Of a stretch of 20,482 nt of DNA, positions 14,562 to 20,482 are shown one piece after another. A program made the translations under genes and the position numbers. The notes under the pieces were generated by a model that saw only the letters and a program-made list of their open reading frames with translations, did no database searches and was not told where the DNA came from. The DNA lies in NCBI GenBank assembly GCA_030590765.1, contig JAUVCP010000003.1, forward strand, positions 1 through 20,482, given 5' to 3'. This DNA comes from Flavobacteriaceae bacterium (GTDB taxonomy: Bacteria; Bacteroidota; Bacteroidia; Flavobacteriales; Flavobacteriaceae). Position 1 is the stretch's first letter. Each line of letters starts with the position of its first letter.

Positions 14562-16345
14562 ATTTAGGAGTACAAATAAAAACTTTGCCAAATTCACCCG
14601 GCGTATATCAGTATTTTGATAAGGAAGATAAAATATTGTATGTAGGTAAGGCCAAGAATTTAAAGAAAAGAGTTGCTTCATATTTCACAAAAAATCATAA
14701 AAATGGTAAAACCAGAGTATTGGTCAAGAAAATTGCAAGTATCAAACATATTGTTGTAGAAACGGAAACGGATGCCTTGCTTTTAGAGAATAATCTGATC
14801 AAAAAATACCAGCCAAGATATAATGTTTTATTAAAAGATGATAAAACCTATCCATGGTTATGTATTAAAAAAGAAGCTTTTCCCAGAGTTTTTCTGACCC
14901 GAAATATTTATAAAGATGGCTCGGAGTATTATGGGCCTTACACTTCTGTAAGAGCAGTTAGAGCACTATTGTCACTAATAAAAGAATTGTATCCTTTACG
15001 AACCTGCGCTTACAATTTGAGTAAGCAAAACATTGAAAATAAAAAATATAAGATATGTTTAGAATACCATATCAAAAATTGTAAAGGAGCTTGTGAAGGA
15101 TTGGAGTCGGAAGAGGATTATTTGGAATATATTCAGGAAGTTAGAAATATCATAAAAGGAAATTTTAAAACCTCATTACATAAATTTAATGATTTGATGT
15201 ATTCATTTGCTGAGGCATCTGAATTTGAGGAAGCACAAAAGATCAAGGAAAAAATAGCTCTTTTATCCAATTATCAGGTAAAATCAACTGTAGTAAATCC
15301 TTCTATTACAAATGTGGATGTTTTTACCATTATCTCTGATGAAAGTTTTGCTTATGTCAATTTTTTTAAGATCTCTAATGGAGCTATCATACAGTCACAT
15401 ACTATTGAAATTAAAAAGAAACTGGAAGAAGATGATAGGTCTTTGCTAGAGTTGGCAATTGTAGAAATAAGACAGCGCTTTCACTCTGTTTCCAAAGAAA
15501 TATATGTGCCTTTCAATGTTGAGGTTGGAGAAAAAATTAAAATAACCATTCCTAAATTAGGAGATAAAAAAAGGATTGTTGATCTGTCGTTGCGAAATGC
15601 GAAGTATTTTCGTCAGGAAAGATTCAAGCAAATTCAAATTGTAGATCCCGATCGTCATACAAATCGGATAATGAAACAAATGCAAAAGGATTTGCGATTA
15701 CAACAAGAGCCCAGGCATATTGAGTGTTTTGATAATTCAAATATTCAGGGAAGTCATCCGGTGGCTGCCTGTGTAGTTTTTAAAAATGGCAAACCTAGTA
15801 AAAAGGATTATAGACATTTCAATATAAAAACAGTTATCGGACCTGATGATTTTTCCTCTATGGAAGAAGTTGTACATCGCAGATATAAAAGACTATTGGA
15901 TGAAGATCAAGACTTACCACAACTCATTGTGATTGATGGAGGAAAGGGTCAGTTGAGTTCTTCTTTAAAAAGCTTAGATCTTTTAGGTTTGAGAGGTAAA
16001 ATTGCCATTATTGGAATTGCCAAAAGACTGGAAGAGATATATTATCCTGATGATCCAATTCCATTATACTTAGATAAAAAATCAGAAACACTTAAAATTA
16101 TACAGCAATTAAGAAATGAAGCGCACAGATTTGGAATTACACATCATAGAAATAAAAGGAGTAAAGGAGCAATTCAAACAGAACTGTCAAATATTAGCGG
16201 CATTGGTGAAAAGACCATTGTTACTTTGCTAAAAGAATACAAGTCGTTTAAAAGAGTAAAAAATGCAACTTTTGATGATTTAATACGACTAATAGGCAAA
16301 GATAAAGCTCAAAAACTAACAGCGTATTTTAATAAAATACAATAA
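14558..16345 (+). CDS. uvrC: UvrABC excinuclease subunit C
   Basis: UvrC makes the two incisions around bulky DNA lesions in nucleotide excision repair after UvrA/UvrB damage recognition. The 595-residue protein is full length for the family. Domains in order are GIY-YIG nuclease (about 11-95, GVYQYF and LYVGKAKNLKKRV), a four-cysteine region (C150, C167, C175, C179) matching the iron-sulfur cluster site, a UVR motif (about 205-240), the RNase H-like C-terminal nuclease (about 365-530, ECFDNSN with Asp391, VIDGGKGQ with Asp460, NEAHRFGI with His523), and a helix-hairpin-helix tail (about 542-595). The start is TTG at 14558 in a TTGA overlap with the DUF4230 stop; the downstream residues NLGVQIKTLPNSPGVY align with normal UvrC N-termini. 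Confidence 0.96.
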   Translation: MNLGVQIKTLPNSPGVYQYFDKEDKILYVGKAKNLKKRVASYFTKNHKNGKTRVLVKKIASIKHIVVETETDALLLENNLIKKYQPRYNVLLKDDKTYPWLCIKKEAFPRVFLTRNIYKDGSEYYGPYTSVRAVRALLSLIKELYPLRTCAYNLSKQNIENKKYKICLEYHIKNCKGACEGLESEEDYLEYIQEVRNIIKGNFKTSLHKFNDLMYSFAEASEFEEAQKIKEKIALLSNYQVKSTVVNPSITNVDVFTIISDESFAYVNFFKISNGAIIQSHTIEIKKKLEEDDRSLLELAIVEIRQRFHSVSKEIYVPFNVEVGEKIKITIPKLGDKKRIVDLSLRNAKYFRQERFKQIQIVDPDRHTNRIMKQMQKDLRLQQEPRHIECFDNSNIQGSHPVAACVVFKNGKPSKKDYRHFNIKTVIGPDDFSSMEEVVHRRYKRLLDEDQDLPQLIVIDGGKGQLSSSLKSLDLLGLRGKIAIIGIAKRLEEIYYPDDPIPLYLDKKSETLKIIQQLRNEAHRFGITHHRNKRSKGAIQTELSNISGIGEKTIVTLLKEYKSFKRVKNATFDDLIRLIGKDKAQKLTAYFNKIQ

Positions 16346-16379
16346 ATTTGTTTTGAAACGTTGAATCATTAAGTAGGAG

Positions 16380-18596
16380 ATGAAAAAGTATTTACTTATC
16401 ATATTAATTTTTAATTTTCATTTTATTTTTGCACAACATAGTTTGTCTCAAAATGATGATGTCAAAGTAGGCCTGGTTCTAAGTGGAGGTGGAGCAAAGG
16501 GATTTGCCCATGTTGGCGTTTTAAAAGTGTTGGAAGAAGCTGAAATAAGGGTTGATTATATTGCAGGAACTAGCATGGGAGCCGTAATAGGCGGTTTGTA
16601 TGCTGCTGGTTATAATGCACGGGAATTAGATTCTATTTTAAGAAAATATGATCTAACATCATTGATCAGGGATGTTTTACCACGTAGTTCTTATTCTTTT
16701 TATCATAAAAAAAATGAAGGAAAATATGCCTTTTCACTTCCTATTGATAAATGGAAAATAGGTTTGCCATCTGTTTCAAAAGGGCAGAATGTTTATAATC
16801 TTATTTCTCAACTTACAGAACATGTTCATGAGATCAATGATTTTAGCAAACTACCTATTCCGTTTTTTTGTATTGCAACTGATCTGGAGACAGGTGAAGA
16901 AGTAATTCTGGATAAAGGCTCGTTACCGGAAGCTATAAGAGCTAGTGGATCTTTCCCAGGTTTATTGACACCCGTAAGAATAAATAATAAAGTTTTGGTA
17001 GATGGAGGTATAGTAAACAACTATCCTATAGAAGAATTAAAAGCAAAGGGTGTTGACTATATTATTGGTGTGAATGTAATGGGGCAATTGCTAGAAGAAT
17101 CTAAACTAAACTCAGCACCTTTAATACTTGGTCAAATAGCTGGATTTCAGGTATATAAAAATGTAAAAGAAAAATCTAAAATGACAGACATTTATATAAA
17201 ACCTGATATTTCAGAATATAATGATTTTTCATTTGATGAGGTAAATGATATTATAATGGTTGGTGAAGTGGCTGCCAGAGAACAGATTAAAGAAATGAAA
17301 GAGATAGCTGCAAAACAAAATAAGCGAAGACACCATACGGCTATTTATTCTTTTGATTTGAACAGAGATTTTGTGATCAAAGAAATTGTAATCAACGGAA
17401 ATTTAAATTACACAGATAATTATTGCTTGGATAAACTAAAGCTTAAAAAAGAAATTGTGACAAGTCAGGAAAAGTTTTTAGAAGGAATTAATACCTTGAC
17501 TGCAACAGGTAATTTTGAAAATATAATATACAGATTTATTCCTGTAAAAGGAGGAATGAAAGTTGAGTTCAATTTGATTGAGAATACAGTATCTACTTTT
17601 TTAAAAATTGGAGCTCATTATGATGCCTTATACAAAACAGGAATTCTTGTTAATCTAACCAAAAAGCACAGTTTTTTTAAGAATGATTTTTTATCAGCCG
17701 ATTTTATAATTGGAGATAACTTAAGATATAATATTGATTATTTTCTAGATAATGGTTTTAACTGGAGTTTTGGATTAAATACACGATACAACTCTTTTAC
17801 ACAAGATATTACGATTGCTTTAGATGAAGATGAACCAGAGTTTGGTATCAAAGTTCCGCATCATTACAATGATTTTACAACACAATTTTTTGTACAAACA
17901 ACTTTTAATAATAATATGGCCTTTAGAGTGGGTGTTGAAGATAAAAATTTGAAAGTATTTATTGAAGAAATTGTAGATGATCAAACAGAGAAGGTTTTTT
18001 TGGATAATAGTAATTATGTTAATGTATTTGCAAAGGCTGCATACGATTCATATAGTACACAGTTTTCACCAAAAAGTGGTTTTTATTTTGATGCTACCTA
18101 TAGGTTTTATTTGTTATCAACGGATTATTTTGAAGATTTTGATCCTTTCTCACAATTATCTGGAAAAATAGGTTATGCCTATACAATGTTTGATAAGTTA
18201 ACTTTACAATATATTGCTCAGGCTGGGATTACAATTGGTTCAAGTGGAAATAATGTTCATGATTACCATTTAGGAGGGTATAATGAAAACTTTATCAATA
18301 CATTTGAGTCATTTTATGGTTATGATATCGCAGAATTAAATAGTCCGAGTTTTTTAAAATCTACATTTATATTAAGATATGAGTTGTTTAAAAATAATTA
18401 TTTATCATTTACTGGAAATTATGGAAGGTTAAACAGTAATCTTTGGAACGGCGGATCCATTTTTGAAGACACCGTATCAGGGTATGCATTTGGATATACC
18501 TGGGATACTTTTATTGGTCCGATAGAATTAAAATATTCCTGGACCCCGGATATTAAGAAAAAATACTGGTATTTTAATTTAGGATTCTGGTTCTAG
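16380..18596 (+). CDS. Patatin-like phospholipase fused to POTRA and outer-membrane barrel
   Basis: The 738-residue protein has a signal peptide (cleavage after FIFA, residue 18) and an N-terminal patatin domain (about 28-310). That domain holds the oxyanion loop GGGAKG (36-41), the nucleophile Ser65 in GTSMG, and Asp208 in DGGIVNNYP, which together form the patatin catalytic dyad. A POTRA-like stretch follows at about 328-402 (FVIKEIVINGNLNY...FNLIE), then strand-rich sequence to the end, closing with YWYFNLGFWF, whose terminal Phe suits a barrel insertion signal. This is the layout of type Vd autotransporters such as PlpD and of related Bacteroidetes proteins. Lipase activity and placement in the outer membrane are inferred. 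It follows uvrC by 34 nt. The stop TAG lies inside CTAG shared with the convergent RND gene. Confidence 0.9.
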   Translation: MKKYLLIILIFNFHFIFAQHSLSQNDDVKVGLVLSGGGAKGFAHVGVLKVLEEAEIRVDYIAGTSMGAVIGGLYAAGYNARELDSILRKYDLTSLIRDVLPRSSYSFYHKKNEGKYAFSLPIDKWKIGLPSVSKGQNVYNLISQLTEHVHEINDFSKLPIPFFCIATDLETGEEVILDKGSLPEAIRASGSFPGLLTPVRINNKVLVDGGIVNNYPIEELKAKGVDYIIGVNVMGQLLEESKLNSAPLILGQIAGFQVYKNVKEKSKMTDIYIKPDISEYNDFSFDEVNDIIMVGEVAAREQIKEMKEIAAKQNKRRHHTAIYSFDLNRDFVIKEIVINGNLNYTDNYCLDKLKLKKEIVTSQEKFLEGINTLTATGNFENIIYRFIPVKGGMKVEFNLIENTVSTFLKIGAHYDALYKTGILVNLTKKHSFFKNDFLSADFIIGDNLRYNIDYFLDNGFNWSFGLNTRYNSFTQDITIALDEDEPEFGIKVPHHYNDFTTQFFVQTTFNNNMAFRVGVEDKNLKVFIEEIVDDQTEKVFLDNSNYVNVFAKAAYDSYSTQFSPKSGFYFDATYRFYLLSTDYFEDFDPFSQLSGKIGYAYTMFDKLTLQYIAQAGITIGSSGNNVHDYHLGGYNENFINTFESFYGYDIAELNSPSFLKSTFILRYELFKNNYLSFTGNYGRLNSNLWNGGSIFEDTVSGYAFGYTWDTFIGPIELKYSWTPDIKKKYWYFNLGFWF

Positions 18597-20482
18597 CTAA
18601 TCGTTTTCACCTTCTTTATATTATATTTAAATTTAATTCTGTGTTGAATAAAATACATTACAGGTACAACAATTAAAGTTAAAAAAGTTGCAAATGTCAA
18701 CCCAAAAATGATTGTCCATGACATGGGACCCCAAAAAGCTACATTTTCACCACCAATGTAAAACTGAGGATCAAATTCAGTGAATAAGGTCATGAAATTG
18801 ATATTTATACCAAGCGCCAGGGGTAATAATCCTAAAATAGTTGTAATTGCTGTAAGTAAAACAGGTCTTAATCTTGTTTTCCCACCTTCAATAATGCTTT
18901 CGTAAATCAGATCCATACTTGCATCTTTTTCATCAATACCTTGTTCAATACTTTTTCTTTGTAATACTAAATTGGTATAATCAATTAAAACGATGGCATT
19001 ATTTACAACAATTCCTGCCAATGAAATTATTCCGATCATGGTCATCATTACAACAAAATCCATTCTAAAAATAATCAAACCAAATAAAACCCCAATTAAA
19101 CTCAATAATACCGATAATGATATGATTATTGGTGTAGATGTTGAATTAAATTGTGCAACCAAGATCAAAAAAATTAAAAATACAGCAATTAAAAGGGCAG
19201 TGCTTAAAAATTCCATTTGTTTGGCCTGTTCTTCTTGCTGACCCGTAAAGGACACATTAATATCTTTTGGAAGATTTAAACCTTCTAAAGAAGTTTTAAT
19301 TTGATTATTTACTTCGGTGGCATTATAATTTTCAAGAACATTAGAAAAAACAGTAATAACTCTATCTAAATCTTTTCTTTTAACAGCACTGAATGTAGAA
19401 GATTTTTCCATTTTAACAACGGCATTAACAGGAACCTGAACAATTTTTCCTGTATTCTGATTTCTAAAAGTTATTTTTTGATTTATAAGTGCATTTTTAT
19501 CATATCGATATTGATCCATTAATCTTAAATTGATTGGATAATCATCATCATCATCTTTATAAGTTGATATTTCTTTACCATATAGTGAAGTTCTAATGGC
19601 CATACCTATTTGTCCGGTAGAAACACCTAAACGTCTTGCTTTTTGTCGATCAACAATTATGGGTAATTCAGGTTTATCCTGATCAATGTCTAATTTTAAT
19701 TCTTCAATTCCTTGAATATTTGATTTGTTAATAAATTTTCTGATATTTTCAGAAGTAGTAATTAATTCTTCATAATTATCGCCACTAACTTCAATATTTA
19801 TAGGAGCACCGGTAGGGGGTTCATTTTTTGGATGATCAACTGTAATTTTAACACCCGGATAGCCGTGAAGGATATCTCTTATTTCGGTTAAAACCCTATT
19901 GGTATGGATACCATTTCTTTCTATAAATTTCACAAAATCGACTGTAATTCTGGCTTTGTTCGGTGTGGTTCCACCTTGTGGTCCTCGATTAGGGTCGCTT
20001 GCTCCTTCCCCAACCTGACCAATTACAGAAGTAATCAGGAAATTTTCATCATTAACTTCATACTTTTTAATATAATCTTGAATTTTAATTTCAATTTCAC
20101 TAGATAATTCATTAGTAATTTGAATATCAGTTCCTATAGGATATTCAATATAAACATAAACTTGTTTTGGAGGAGTTTCGGGGAAAAACAAAACTTTTGG
20201 AGGGAAAATCCCAAATAATACAATAGCCAATATTAGTAAACCGAATGTTCCGAAAAAGAATCTATAAACATTTTTTCCCTTTAAGGCAAATCTTAAATTA
20301 CCCTCATAAATATTCTCTAAATAGGGTAGAAATCTCTTTTGAAACCAAATGGTTGACGGTGTAAGAAATTTAGTATTAACAATACGTAAGAATCCACCTA
20401 TAACCATTAATAAACCAATCGCATTTAAAAATTTTAATTTTGTAGAAATTCCTGCAATAATAAATAGAAAGCCAATTCCAAT
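18593..20482 (-). CDS. RND efflux transporter permease subunit (C-terminal part, cut by window end)
   Basis: The frame is open to the right edge, so only the C-terminal half of an AcrB/HAE1-type inner-membrane pump is seen; the Met at 20407 is internal, preceded by hydrophobic sequence (IGIGFLFIIAG). Visible in order: the end of the first membrane bundle, a membrane segment (about 20191-20242, GLLILAIVLFGIF), the second periplasmic porter region (VYVYIEYPIGTDIQI through VNVSFTGQQEEQ-like sequence), then the final membrane bundle with GIVVNNAIVLIDY and GGKTRLRPVLLTAITTILGLLPLALG. Such pumps use the proton gradient to export drugs or hydrophobic compounds with an adaptor and a TolC-like channel, which would lie upstream outside the window. 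An inserted loop near the end (FMTLFTEFDPQFYIGGEN) looks typical of Bacteroidetes versions. The substrate cannot be told. Confidence 0.9.
   Translation of the reverse strand: MGIGFLFIIAGISTKLKFLNAIGLLMVIGGFLRIVNTKFLTPSTIWFQKRFLPYLENIYEGNLRFALKGKNVYRFFFGTFGLLILAIVLFGIFPPKVLFFPETPPKQVYVYIEYPIGTDIQITNELSSEIEIKIQDYIKKYEVNDENFLITSVIGQVGEGASDPNRGPQGGTTPNKARITVDFVKFIERNGIHTNRVLTEIRDILHGYPGVKITVDHPKNEPPTGAPINIEVSGDNYEELITTSENIRKFINKSNIQGIEELKLDIDQDKPELPIIVDRQKARRLGVSTGQIGMAIRTSLYGKEISTYKDDDDDYPINLRLMDQYRYDKNALINQKITFRNQNTGKIVQVPVNAVVKMEKSSTFSAVKRKDLDRVITVFSNVLENYNATEVNNQIKTSLEGLNLPKDINVSFTGQQEEQAKQMEFLSTALLIAVFLIFLILVAQFNSTSTPIIISLSVLLSLIGVLFGLIIFRMDFVVMMTMIGIISLAGIVVNNAIVLIDYTNLVLQRKSIEQGIDEKDASMDLIYESIIEGGKTRLRPVLLTAITTILGLLPLALGININFMTLFTEFDPQFYIGGENVAFWGPMSWTIIFGLTFATFLTLIVVPVMYFIQHRIKFKYNIKKVKTIS

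Noticed and set aside
16375..16379. AGGAG before the patatin start as a Shine-Dalgarno site
   Set aside because: It abuts the ATG with no spacer, which is too close for normal pairing. Bacteroidetes genes rarely depend on this signal.
20405..20407. ATG (minus strand) as the start of the RND permease
   Set aside because: The frame stays open to the window edge and encodes a membrane segment before it. The product would otherwise begin in the middle of the RND fold.

Overview
The window looks like chromosome from a low-GC member of the Bacteroidetes, most probably a flavobacterium-like gliding or surface-attached bacterium. The grounds are AT-rich codon use, a Bacteroidetes-type -7 promoter box (TAnnTTTG), a type IX secretion system (T9SS) sorting domain with SprB repeats, a PorP/SprF-family protein, OmpA/PD40 proteins and an RND pump of Bacteroidetes type. 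Genus and species cannot be read from the sequence. No IS element, phage gene, CRISPR array, rRNA or tRNA was seen, and no gene-free stretch exceeds 300 bases.

Region 1 (1-7166) is a surface and secretion module on the + strand. It holds the 3' part of a large adhesin (SprB repeats, DUF11, calcium-binding-like aspartate-rich repeats, Ig-like region, T9SS type B C-terminal domain), a PorP/SprF outer-membrane protein, and two tandem periplasmic OmpA/PD40 proteins. Terminator-like hairpins follow the adhesin (2824-2855) and the first OmpA protein (5544-5571), and a strong one (7280-7312) closes the module. The likely logic is a T9SS cargo, its dedicated outer-membrane partner, and anchors to peptidoglycan.

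Region 2 (7313-12591) is a + strand housekeeping run: a promoter, ileS (type 2-like, with an altered HIGH signature), a DksA/TraR-like regulator lacking most zinc cysteines, an unrecognised secreted protein, and lspA with a TTG start. lspA runs tail-to-tail into a minus-strand group II PLP decarboxylase (12586-13830), and their stop codons lie in a 6-nt overlap.

Region 3 (13947-18596) is + strand: a DUF4230 membrane-anchored protein, uvrC (TTG start overlapping the previous stop) and a patatin-POTRA-barrel fusion. The patatin gene and a minus-strand RND efflux permease (cut by the window end) share a 4-base CTAG where both stop.

Most of the window is recognisable core genome. The parts most worth a second look are the T9SS cargo/PorP/double-OmpA cassette, the GIHH-type IleRS, the cysteine-poor DksA homologue and the type Vd-like patatin fusion. 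I did not find a clearly new biological system.
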